Shown piece by piece: positions 45,235 through 53,800 of a stretch of 64,000 nt of DNA. The position numbers were made by a program, and so were the translations under genes. The stretch is from Hwangdonia lutea (GTDB lineage: Bacteria > Bacteroidota > Bacteroidia > Flavobacteriales > Flavobacteriaceae): NCBI RefSeq assembly GCF_032814565.1, contig NZ_CP136521.1:2142501-2206500 (forward strand). Reading direction: 5' to 3'. The notes below the pieces were generated by a model, which had not been told where the DNA came from, did not search any database, and worked only from the letters and a program-made list of their open reading frames with translations. Position 1 is the stretch's first letter, and every line of letters begins with the position of its first letter.

Positions 45235-46248
45235 TTAATTATTGTAGTAAATTAAATTTTCAAAAAAGTCTTCCCAAGCCCATCCTGCCGCAACGTAAGA
45301 TTTAGGCGCGGTTAATTTACTTCCTGTCCTGGGACCTTCGGTAGCAACCCCAAAAATATCCCATTTATTTCCTTCATTATCTTTTAGAACCAGCGGAAAT
45401 TCTGAGTCGTCTAAAGCACTAAATGTAATGTTAGAAGGAATATAAAATGCATTAAAATACACCTTGTTTTTATTACCCACCACAATGGTGTTTTTGTTAT
45501 TTACTGAAATACGGACTATTTTGGTGTTATTCGAAAAATCTTCATATTTAAACAAGTGTATAGTATCCTCTAAAACATGCTCGTTAATAACCCCAAAAAG
45601 GTTATTTAAGTTTAACTGTGTTTCTGCACCGGCACAGGTTTCACAGTTTGTTTCAAAATTAAAAACAAGGGCATTAGGGTAATGGTTTTTTACGGTTTGC
45701 CATCTGGTTTCTAAAATATTAAATGTTTTAAGCTTATCCTCTTTATTGTTTAGTCTTAATCCAGATGTTTTCATTTGTGACCAAAACAATGTGGTGTTGG
45801 CATCAGATGGAACCAAATTATCTTTATGTAAATAGCCCGAAGCTTTCAAGGTTAAAATATTATCATTTGATAGCTTTCTATCGAAGCAAAGCGCACTTTC
45901 GGTAAACGGGCAATATGTAAGGGCAATGTGTGTATCATCAAAACTATCGTTTATTACTTCGTATTTGTTTGTGTAATCATAGGGATAGGCGTACACTTGA
46001 TTATTTATCTTGTATAATGCTAATTTTGAATTGTCGTTTAGAAAATTTCGGGTTTCAATCTCTGAAACGGTAGTGTAATTTGGGTTGTCCATTAACGGGA
46101 AAAAGGACGTGCCATCGCTAATAGTGCTTTCTGGAACACACCAAAGGTTTTCTGAAACTTCCTCTTCTAAGTCATTAATGTTTTTGTTGTTTGTTGAACA
46201 ACTTATAAAAATTAACCCAACTGATAATAGAATAAAGACGCGTTTCAT
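45235..46248 (-). CDS. DUF3179 lipoprotein
   Basis: A 337-residue lipoprotein (MKRVFILLSVGLIFISCS, Cys17). The family pattern of DUF3179 is visible: ALYKINNQVYAYPYDY, THIALTYCPFTESALCFDR, LKASGYLHKDNLVPSDANTTLFWSQM, and a C-terminal AAGWAWEDFFENLIYYN. The conserved TYCP motif carries a cysteine. No biochemical function is settled for this family. It is convergent with the T9SS cargo gene (5 bp apart) and follows the SusD gene on the same strand, but a strong terminator separates them. Confidence 0.85.
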   Translation of the reverse strand: MKRVFILLSVGLIFISCSTNNKNINDLEEEVSENLWCVPESTISDGTSFFPLMDNPNYTTVSEIETRNFLNDNSKLALYKINNQVYAYPYDYTNKYEVINDSFDDTHIALTYCPFTESALCFDRKLSNDNILTLKASGYLHKDNLVPSDANTTLFWSQMKTSGLRLNNKEDKLKTFNILETRWQTVKNHYPNALVFNFETNCETCAGAETQLNLNNLFGVINEHVLEDTIHLFKYEDFSNNTKIVRISVNNKNTIVVGNKNKVYFNAFYIPSNITFSALDDSEFPLVLKDNEGNKWDIFGVATEGPRTGSKLTAPKSYVAAGWAWEDFFENLIYYNN

Positions 46249-46293
46249 TTTGAATAGTTTTGAATTCAGTCGTTTTTTCTAATTTGTGCTTAC

Positions 46294-46326
46294 AAAAAAA
46301 CCGCTTAAGCCTAGCTTAAGCGGTTT
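46294..46326 (-). terminator. Intrinsic terminator downstream of the minus-strand SusD gene
   Basis: On the minus strand AAACCGCTTAAGC pairs with GCTTAAGCGGTTT around a 3-nt loop, followed by a run of T (46300-46294). It ends the SusC-SusD transcript and isolates the DUF3179 gene. Confidence 0.9.
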
Positions 46327-46355
46327 GGTAAAATATTAGGTAATGCAACTATTGA

Positions 46356-47795
46356 TTAGTCGACGTCCCAAAACAATTTAGTGGTTTGTGTATCTCCACC
46401 AATTGCTGAAGATGCGGCTTCCCAGTTAGCTTCATTTAAGTTTTGCTCATTTACAGGATATGTATATCGCGTTGGAACCGGACTACCAGAAACTACAGGT
46501 ATATTAAGATCGGGGGTATCAAATTTTCTCCAAACTGTCCAGCCTTCAAAACCTCTATTGTACATAGCTAACCAAAATTGTAAACCAATTTTTTCTTTCC
46601 AGGTACCAGGGGCGGTAGAATAAGCAACATCAGGATTTGCCATATAAGTTGCTAAATCTGATGATCCCCAAGCTTCAAAAGAAGCTGCGATTCCATTGTT
46701 GTAATGCTCTTCTGCCGTGCCACCAACAGTATAACCTCTTTCGGCGGCTTCGGCTAAATAAAAAGAAACCTCAGAGAAATCTAATAAATTAGCGGCAAAA
46801 GTAGGGTCGTGCATGTAGGTGTTATCATCTTTTCCACGGATATGTGTGAAATTTGGGAAACTGTTATTGTCTCCATAAGCACCACCAGTGTATACACCAC
46901 TACCTAGGTTTTGATCAAAATATTCAGATCTTCTAGGGTCATCAATGTTATTCATGATGTCAACAATAGTATTTGCTGCCACAAAATCTGCGCGTCCAGA
47001 CTGTACCAAATCTACCCATAGTGGATTTGTGTTTGGCGTAGAGCTCATATAGTGAATAGTGGCATTATCGGCATTTGAAGTAAATACACCCCCGCTAACA
47101 GCCGATTCAACCGTTGACTGTGCAAGTGATGGATTAACATCGGTAAGACGAATACCTAAGCGAAGCTTTAACGAGTTAGCAAATTTAACCCAAGAAGCAG
47201 AATCACCACCATATAATTGGTCAACGCTTGAATAACCAGAACCCGAAAGGTTTGGTATAGCAGCATTAATTCTATTAATTAAGTCTGTGTAAATCGTTGC
47301 TGCGTCATCATAGGCAGGAAGAGTCTCTTCTCCTAAAGCTTCGCTGTAAGGAATATCACCAAACGAATCTACTAAATGTTGCCATGCATAAATCATTAAT
47401 ATTTCTGCTTGTGCATTTCTAGCATCTTTTTCACTTTGACTCAAAGCTTCGTCGTTGTTAACTACTTCCACAGATGTTTTTAAATCCAATAATACATCTC
47501 TGTACGTTTCAGACCAATGGTATTGTGGAATATTTCTTGTTACAAAGTCGTAATTAGACTCATCTGTATAAGTGGTTTGAGTCCAATATTGTGCTAGTAG
47601 CCTGTAAATATTTCTATTTACATTGGTACTAGTTACTTGATCAATTAAACTCTTAGTTGCAGAATTATATAAAAAATCTGCAGCTACTTGAGTAGGATTT
47701 TTTGGGTCTCTATTTAAGTTTTCGTATAGCTCATCTGATTTACAAGATGTCACTACAAGTGATAAACTTAAAACGATTAATAATACTTTTTTCAT
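46356..47795 (-). CDS. SusD/RagB-like nutrient-binding outer-membrane lipoprotein
   Basis: A 479-residue lipoprotein (SLVVTSCKSDELYENLNRDPKNP, Cys18). It belongs to the SusD-like subgroup that begins with the N..P.NP motif. TPR-like helices follow (LLAQYWTQTTYTDESNY, AQAEILMIYAWQHLVDSFGDIPYSEAL). The DIPYSEA and W-rich C-terminal segments (EKIGLQFWLAMYNRGFEGWTVWRKFDTPDL) are typical. It sits on the cell surface as the lid of the SusC transporter encoded 12 bp upstream. No glycosidase or protease lies beside it, so the imported nutrient is unknown. Confidence 0.93.
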   Translation of the reverse strand: MKKVLLIVLSLSLVVTSCKSDELYENLNRDPKNPTQVAADFLYNSATKSLIDQVTSTNVNRNIYRLLAQYWTQTTYTDESNYDFVTRNIPQYHWSETYRDVLLDLKTSVEVVNNDEALSQSEKDARNAQAEILMIYAWQHLVDSFGDIPYSEALGEETLPAYDDAATIYTDLINRINAAIPNLSGSGYSSVDQLYGGDSASWVKFANSLKLRLGIRLTDVNPSLAQSTVESAVSGGVFTSNADNATIHYMSSTPNTNPLWVDLVQSGRADFVAANTIVDIMNNIDDPRRSEYFDQNLGSGVYTGGAYGDNNSFPNFTHIRGKDDNTYMHDPTFAANLLDFSEVSFYLAEAAERGYTVGGTAEEHYNNGIAASFEAWGSSDLATYMANPDVAYSTAPGTWKEKIGLQFWLAMYNRGFEGWTVWRKFDTPDLNIPVVSGSPVPTRYTYPVNEQNLNEANWEAASSAIGGDTQTTKLFWDVD

Positions 47796-47807
47796 GTTCT
47801 TTTTTTT

Positions 47808-50800
47808 TTAAAATTGTAATTTTAAACTTGCACCGATTTCTTTGATTGCAGGGTAAGATCCAGAGTGATATCCTTGAATGTTACCAGCACTTAAACCAGC
47901 CTCAGGGTCTGCATAAGGAATGTTTTTATCAATAATCCATAAGTTCCTTCCAATTACTGAGAAAGTAGCTGATGTAAATGGAACTTTGTCTAAAATTTTA
48001 GATCCAAAGTTATATGATAAACTGGCTTCACGTAGTTTTACGTAACCTGCGTCGTATATATGCTGTTCGTTCGCAGCTCTTGCATACCCCCAGGGGTTCG
48101 CAAAGTTGTCTGCACTCGCTCTAACGGTGTTTGGTGTTCCATCAGGAGCTACACCAGGTAAAATAACACCACCAGTATCTGCGCCATAGTTTCCTGGTGT
48201 TCCAGTTATTGGGTTTCTTACGGGGTTCCCCAACTCATTGTTTCCAGCGGTAAAGTCGTATAAACCTGTTGCATAGCCATACCAAGTATCGAGTGAGAAT
48301 AAATCTCCACCTTTTTGAATGTCGATTAAGAAACTTAAGTTAAAGTTTTTGTAGTTAAAGCTATTGTAAATACCTGCTTTCCAATCTGGGTTGATGTCAC
48401 CAATAATTTCGTTATTGGTTGCAGATATTTGATACTTACCAATTCTAGAACCACTACCAGTTTGGTTAACGATAGGTTGTCCATTTGCATGTCTAACTAA
48501 AGCTGTACCTCTAATTGTACCGTAAGGCTCACCTGGTATCGCGTTAATTGAAATACCGCCTTGAGGAGACGCTAGTTGTAAGTTTTCTATACCATCGGCT
48601 AACTCAACTACTAAACTTTCATTTTTGTCCCAGTTAAGAGTTACATCCCAACTGAAGTCCTCTGTTTTTAAAGGTGTTGCATTCAACTGTACTTCCCATC
48701 CTTTATTTTCAATAGTACCTGCATTCAGGATTACAAAAGAATACCCTGTAGAATTAGGAACCGTTACAGGTGTAATTTGGTCGATGTTTCTTGTGTTGTA
48801 ATAAGACACATCAAAACCTAAACGATTTTGTAACAACTTCATTTCTAAACCTATTTCCCAGTTTTGTTGCCTTTCAGATTTTAAGTTTAAATTTTGCTTA
48901 GTACCCGGGTTACTGGCTAAACCACCATTAAATGGAGTACCAATGCCAAATGTATTAAATACTCTGTACGGTGCTGTGTCGTTACCTACTTCACCATAAT
49001 TTCCTCGAAGCTTACCGAATGAAATAAAATCTGAATCGATTAACTGAGAAAAAATTAAACTACCCGTGATAGAGAAATAATCATAGGCATTATTTTCTTT
49101 AGGTAAGGCTGAAGAACGGTCTCTTCTGTATGTACCTTCAATAAATGCTGTGTCATCATAACCAAAACTTGCACGAGCAAATAAACCGTCCACATTTTTG
49201 GTCCACTCCGTTTCTGTAGGAGCATTTATGGCACTCGCACTATTGGCTAAAGAGTAAACGTCACGTAAATTTAAACCGCCATTGGTTAAGGCATAAATAT
49301 TATCTACTTTATTTATTCTTAAGTTAAAACCAATATTACCGTCTAAATTTAATTTTTCGGTTAAATCGTGGTTGAAATTTAATAGAAAATCGTAGTTGTA
49401 CTCTGCAACAGCGTTGTTAAACCTTGTATACCTAGATACATTAGAACTTCCAACATTTGTTCTTTCTTCTTGGAACTCTGTATAGTTGTCAAAAGTAAAT
49501 CTACCCATTGCGCTTAACCAATCATTTAGTTCGTAGCTTAAAGTTACGTTTCCAAAGTATCTGTTACGCGTATCTGTTTCGTAGTTCTCATAGAATGTCC
49601 AATACGGGTTATCAGAATAAATAGGAGAAAGGTTTGTTGCTGAATTTGTATTCCAGGTAATATTATTACCAGTTGATAAATAAGCTTGTTTTTGCTCTGC
49701 AACATCTACGTTGGTTTGCCACCATTGTCTAAATTGTTGCATAACGTTGTTAGAATCGTAACCTGTTCCATATCTACCTTTACCGTCCGTTTTTGTAAAA
49801 GTAAAAGCGGAAGACACATTAAATTTGTCTGATAAGTCGTGAGAACCATTAAAAGCAATCGTATTTCTTTTAATCTCACTATTAGGTAGGTTACCTTCTT
49901 GTAACATGTTTGTAATACCAACACGGAACGTGCTAGTATCTGTGCCTCCATCCAGAGAAACAGAATTTACTATAGTACTTGAAGTTTCCCAAACATAGTT
50001 AGGGTCATTTTTACCTGCTAACCATGGTGTTGCCTGCTGGTATCCGTCTAATTCTGGAAAAATAGAATTCCACTGATAAACCAGGGTGTTTGGGTCAAAT
50101 TCTGCACCATAGGATGCATCTTCAGTAAATGGGGTAGTTAAATCGGCAGTGCCATCACCATCTACGTCAAATAGACCAAAGTAACCAGTTGGGTCATCGT
50201 AAAATGCACCGTAACCTGCACCGTATTTTTTTTGGTAAACAGGTAGTGTAGATTTGTCAGCAGTTCCTACAGTAATACTAGAACTAACCGTTACTCCCAA
50301 ACCTTTGTTTTTTGCGCCTCTTTTGGTAGTAATCATTACTACACCATTAGAAGCACGAGAACCATATAGTGCTGTTGCAGCAGCTCCTTTAAGAACATTG
50401 ATAGATTCAATGTCATCAGGATTAATATCAGATGCAGCATTACCATAATCATAACCACCTCTACCAGTAGTTTGTAATCTGGAGTCTGATGAGCTTTGAG
50501 TAGCACCCAACACTTGGTTGTTTACGCCATTGTTTACGGGAATACCATCAATTACAAAAAGCGCTTGGTTATTTCCAGTTACCGAGGCATTACCTCTAAT
50601 AATTACTTGGGTAGAACCACCCAAAGTACCGGAAGGTTTAATTTGTAAACCAGCGACCTTACCTGATAAAGAGTTTACGAAGTTTTGGCTTTTTACCTTG
50701 GATACAGCCTCTCCTTTAACTTCTTGAGTGGCGTAACCTAAGCTTTTCTTCTCTCTTTTAATACCTAACGCTGTAACAACAACTTCGTCTAATACCGCAG

Positions 50801-51095
50801 CGTCTTCTTCCATAGTAACGTTAAGCGTATTAGAAGCTCCAACTGTTGCTTCTTGCGTTTTTAACCCTACATAGCTAAAAACAAGAATATCTCCTGAATT
50901 AGCATTGATAGAATAATTTCCATCAAAATCGGTTTGTGTACCGTTAGTAGTGTTTTTTACAATAATGTTAACCCCAGGGAGCGGCATGCCAGAATTGTCT
51001 GTAACCGTACCTGAAATTGTTTTTTCTTGTGCAAAAGAAAGTTGCACAACTAACGCTAGTAATAGCGTTAGAATTCCACTAAACTTTGTTTTCAT
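47808..51095 (-). CDS. SusC/RagA family TonB-linked outer-membrane transporter
   Basis: A 1095-residue TonB-dependent transporter. Signal peptide to about residue 22 (LSFAQ). A carboxypeptidase regulatory-like domain at about 25-110 (ISGTVTDNSGMPLPGVNIIVKNT, GDILVFSYVG). TonB-box-like VLDEVVVTALGI follows, then the plug (VAGLQIKPSGTLGGSTQVIIRGNASVTG, VIDGIPVNN, LKGAAATALYGSRASNGVVMITTKRG). A 22-stranded barrel ends in ASLKLQF. There is no STN domain, so it is not of the anti-sigma-signalling type. The SusD partner follows. Confidence 0.96.
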   Translation of the reverse strand: MKTKFSGILTLLLALVVQLSFAQEKTISGTVTDNSGMPLPGVNIIVKNTTNGTQTDFDGNYSINANSGDILVFSYVGLKTQEATVGASNTLNVTMEEDAAVLDEVVVTALGIKREKKSLGYATQEVKGEAVSKVKSQNFVNSLSGKVAGLQIKPSGTLGGSTQVIIRGNASVTGNNQALFVIDGIPVNNGVNNQVLGATQSSSDSRLQTTGRGGYDYGNAASDINPDDIESINVLKGAAATALYGSRASNGVVMITTKRGAKNKGLGVTVSSSITVGTADKSTLPVYQKKYGAGYGAFYDDPTGYFGLFDVDGDGTADLTTPFTEDASYGAEFDPNTLVYQWNSIFPELDGYQQATPWLAGKNDPNYVWETSSTIVNSVSLDGGTDTSTFRVGITNMLQEGNLPNSEIKRNTIAFNGSHDLSDKFNVSSAFTFTKTDGKGRYGTGYDSNNVMQQFRQWWQTNVDVAEQKQAYLSTGNNITWNTNSATNLSPIYSDNPYWTFYENYETDTRNRYFGNVTLSYELNDWLSAMGRFTFDNYTEFQEERTNVGSSNVSRYTRFNNAVAEYNYDFLLNFNHDLTEKLNLDGNIGFNLRINKVDNIYALTNGGLNLRDVYSLANSASAINAPTETEWTKNVDGLFARASFGYDDTAFIEGTYRRDRSSALPKENNAYDYFSITGSLIFSQLIDSDFISFGKLRGNYGEVGNDTAPYRVFNTFGIGTPFNGGLASNPGTKQNLNLKSERQQNWEIGLEMKLLQNRLGFDVSYYNTRNIDQITPVTVPNSTGYSFVILNAGTIENKGWEVQLNATPLKTEDFSWDVTLNWDKNESLVVELADGIENLQLASPQGGISINAIPGEPYGTIRGTALVRHANGQPIVNQTGSGSRIGKYQISATNNEIIGDINPDWKAGIYNSFNYKNFNLSFLIDIQKGGDLFSLDTWYGYATGLYDFTAGNNELGNPVRNPITGTPGNYGADTGGVILPGVAPDGTPNTVRASADNFANPWGYARAANEQHIYDAGYVKLREASLSYNFGSKILDKVPFTSATFSVIGRNLWIIDKNIPYADPEAGLSAGNIQGYHSGSYPAIKEIGASLKLQF

Positions 51096-51860
51096 TTTAT
51101 GATTTATTTGAATTAGTCAGTGCCAAAAATCATAATAAAAAGTTAATAAAACAATAAATAATGGTTAAAATTTAATTTTAAGTGCTAAAAATTATGAAAT
51201 TCATAATTTGAGGAGCGTGAAAACTAGCTCATACATTTAAAAATGCTTTAGAACATAAAAGAAAAACTATAAGTATCTGCTATGGCGTATTTAAATTTAA
51301 ATAAAATACTTTGATTTAAATACCAAACCCAAAACTGTAATAAAAAGTTTGTTATTTTTAAAATATTATATAAGATTGAATATAAGGCTGCGATATTATA
51401 AGTAATTGCATTTTGTCTAAGCATCTTCATAAAAAAATGTTATTCCATTGGTTTATAATGTTGTAAGCTATAATTTAAGTGACCCAAGGTTGTACTTGAT
51501 ATTAATTATCATGGGGTATAAGTTTACGAATCATCTTCATGTTGAATGGAGTAGGTGAGAAGATTGTTTTATATTCATTCTATCGTAAAAAGGTTTGAAT
51601 CTAATCCAAACCACAACTCCTTTAGTTTAAGGGGCTAAAAAAGTTTTGAGCAATCATGGGGTTTTTGGCATTAACGAATGCTGTATTGATCCTAGAGAAA
51701 TATAAGACGAGAAACACCAATAATTCCGATAGCTGTCTGGTAGTATTCCAATGAGAAACTTTCCTTTTTTATGATTAATGAGATTGGGTTTTTTTATTAT
51801 ATGAAGATGTCGAATAAAATATTTTGCTACATTTGTTATAGTCCGAATGAAAATTAACAA
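51096..51860. other. Divergent gap between two SusCD loci: no gene supported
   Basis: A 765-bp region, very A+T-rich. It must hold the SusC promoter on the minus strand and the sigma-factor promoter on the plus strand. TACATTTG (51828-51835), an exact TAnnTTTG match 25 bp before the sigma-factor ATG, is the only convincing element. Short minus-strand ORFs (51248-51430, 51654-51860) show no recognisable protein. It may contain degenerate remains, but I cannot name any. Confidence 0.45.
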
Positions 51861-52451
51861 ATGAGTTTTAATAAAAATAAAGATCAGAAATTAATTGAAC
51901 GTCTAAAACATAATGATGAGGACGCCTTAAAACTAATTTATAATTTATATTGGGAGCAACTGTTTATTTATGCCTTTAGCCTCCTTAAAAAACGTGAAAT
52001 TTCTGAGGACGTAATCCAAGAAATATTTATTAAAATTTGGGAGAAACGAGACACAATCGTTATTAAAACTACCTTAAAAGGCTATTTGTACACTTGCGTT
52101 CTTCATAAGGTTTACGATGTTTTTAGAAAAGATAAAAGTGCCTTTTCTGAAGAGGTACTTCAAAATTTTGATGTAAAAATTCAAACATCAAATCCAGAAT
52201 CAAAACTTATTTATATAGAACTTGAAGCACAAATAAATGCAGTTGTAAATACGTTGCCCGAAAAGTGTAAAAAAGTATTCAAGTTAAGTAGAGAAAACCA
52301 ATTGAGTCATAAGGAAATTTCTACTCAACTAAACATTTCTACAAAATCAGTAGAGGCCTACATTACCAAGGCCTTAAAAATAATTAGACCTTCTCTGGTT
52401 AACATATCCTACGCCATAATTATTTGCTTTTTTTTTGTAAAGGTTTGTTAA
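51861..52451 (+). CDS. RNA polymerase ECF sigma-70 factor (Bacteroidota Sus-type)
   Basis: A 196-residue ECF sigma factor. Region 2 is seen in LKLIYNLYWEQLFIYAFSLLKKREISEDVIQEIFIKIWEKRD (about residues 20-62). Region 4 is in LPEKCKKVFKLSRENQLSHKEISTQLNISTKSVEAYITKALKIIR (about 130-176). The C-terminus is unusually hydrophobic (SYAIIICFFFVKVC), which may place it near the membrane anti-sigma factor; many Sus-type sigma factors share such a tail. It is followed by FecR and an STN-bearing SusC, the complete trans-envelope switch. It probably activates its own SusCD locus. Confidence 0.93.
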   Translation: MSFNKNKDQKLIERLKHNDEDALKLIYNLYWEQLFIYAFSLLKKREISEDVIQEIFIKIWEKRDTIVIKTTLKGYLYTCVLHKVYDVFRKDKSAFSEEVLQNFDVKIQTSNPESKLIYIELEAQINAVVNTLPEKCKKVFKLSRENQLSHKEISTQLNISTKSVEAYITKALKIIRPSLVNISYAIIICFFFVKVC

Positions 52452-52549
52452 CTCCAGACTAACTCCAAAAAAATAAAAAATAAAAATAATCCTGTTTTTG
52501 TTTAGGGATGTATGTTTTTTTTGCGTCTTTAATATAAAGAGGTTAACTT

Positions 52550-53701
52550 GTGAGTATTAAAGATAAAAATTATTTACATCTATTAATTAAAAAACTTCAG
52601 TCTGGAGATATTTCAGATGATGAGCTTAAGTTTTTGTCAAATTTCTTTTCAAATCAAAGCAACAATAGAAACTGGCCTTTTGATGATGCGCTTAAAAACG
52701 AGTTAAAAAATAAAATTTTTAATAACGTTACATCAAAAGTAAATAAAGAGCAAAAAGGCATAAAGCTTACATCGTTTTATAAAAGCAACGTTTTAAAATA
52801 TGCAGCCACTGCTTTAATATTGGTTTCGATAGCATTTGTGTGGAATTACAATAGTAATGAATCAGAAGTAGCCGATATTAAATCATCGACAAATAAAATT
52901 AAAGTAGGTACCGATAAAGCAACTTTAACGCTTGAAGATGGTCAATATATTGACCTTGAAAAAGGACAAAATTACTCAACTATAAATGCAAAAAGCACAG
53001 GCGATAAATTAATTTATGATAACAAGGTTACAATAAAGCCTCAATTAGTTTACAACTATTTAACGGTACCAAGAGGAGGGCAGTTTTTTTTACAATTATC
53101 AGACGGCACAAAGGTGTGGTTAAACTCAGAGTCTAAACTTAGGTACCCCGTTAATTTTATTGAAGGAGAAGACCGTGAAGTAGAACTAGTTTACGGTGAG
53201 GCTTTTTTTGATGTGTCTCCCAGCTCACGCCATAACGGTGCTTTGTTTAGGGTGACAAGCCGGATGCAGGCGGTTGAAGTGTTGGGGACAAAATTCAATA
53301 TTAAATCATATAAAGATGAAAATATGGTTTACACCACATTGGTTGAAGGTAAGGTAAAGGTTTCAAATCAGTCAGAATATGTTTATTTAAAGCCTAACCA
53401 ACAATCTCAAGTTAGTTTGTTAAATAAAAACATAATTGTAAAAGATATTGATGTATACAATGCAACCTCGTGGGTAAAAGGTGTTTTTAGTTTTGAAGGC
53501 AAACCATTAAAAGATATTATGAAAGTGCTTTCAAGATGGTACGATATGGATGTGGTTTTTGCTAATGAGAAAATCGAAAACATTAAGTTTATTGGTGTTC
53601 TTAGCAAAAATCAAAATATTGAAGATGTATTGATAAGCATTAAAGAATCTGGGTTTATAAATGCATTTGCAATTAATAACAAACAATTAATTTTAAAATA
53701 A
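52550..53701 (+). CDS. FecR family anti-sigma factor
   Basis: A 383-residue single-pass membrane protein. The start is a GTG at 52550 (MSIKDKNYLHLLIKKLQSG); no ATG is close. A cytoplasmic N-terminal part of about 75 residues would bind the sigma factor. A membrane segment is at about 81-100 (VLKYAATALILVSIAFVW). The periplasmic FecR domain follows (LTVPRGGQFFLQLSDGTKVWLNSESKLRYPVNF, EVLGTKFNIKSYKDE). The last 75 residues are the DUF4974-type domain that contacts the STN domain of SusC (FSFEGKPLKDIMKVLSRWYDMDVVF). It lies 98 bp after the sigma gene. Confidence 0.94.
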   Translation: MSIKDKNYLHLLIKKLQSGDISDDELKFLSNFFSNQSNNRNWPFDDALKNELKNKIFNNVTSKVNKEQKGIKLTSFYKSNVLKYAATALILVSIAFVWNYNSNESEVADIKSSTNKIKVGTDKATLTLEDGQYIDLEKGQNYSTINAKSTGDKLIYDNKVTIKPQLVYNYLTVPRGGQFFLQLSDGTKVWLNSESKLRYPVNFIEGEDREVELVYGEAFFDVSPSSRHNGALFRVTSRMQAVEVLGTKFNIKSYKDENMVYTTLVEGKVKVSNQSEYVYLKPNQQSQVSLLNKNIIVKDIDVYNATSWVKGVFSFEGKPLKDIMKVLSRWYDMDVVFANEKIENIKFIGVLSKNQNIEDVLISIKESGFINAFAINNKQLILK

Positions 53702-53800
53702 AAAAAGAGGGCAAAAGTAGACATTTAGCGGTATCAAACTTTGCACCTCTTAAGTCTGTAGTAATCAATTAATAGTTAATCAACTAAAACATGTAAATTT

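Noticed and set aside
51654-51860. 68-codon minus-strand ORF in the SusC/sigma gap
   Set aside because: No signal, family motif or plausible start; lies in the promoter region of the sigma factor.
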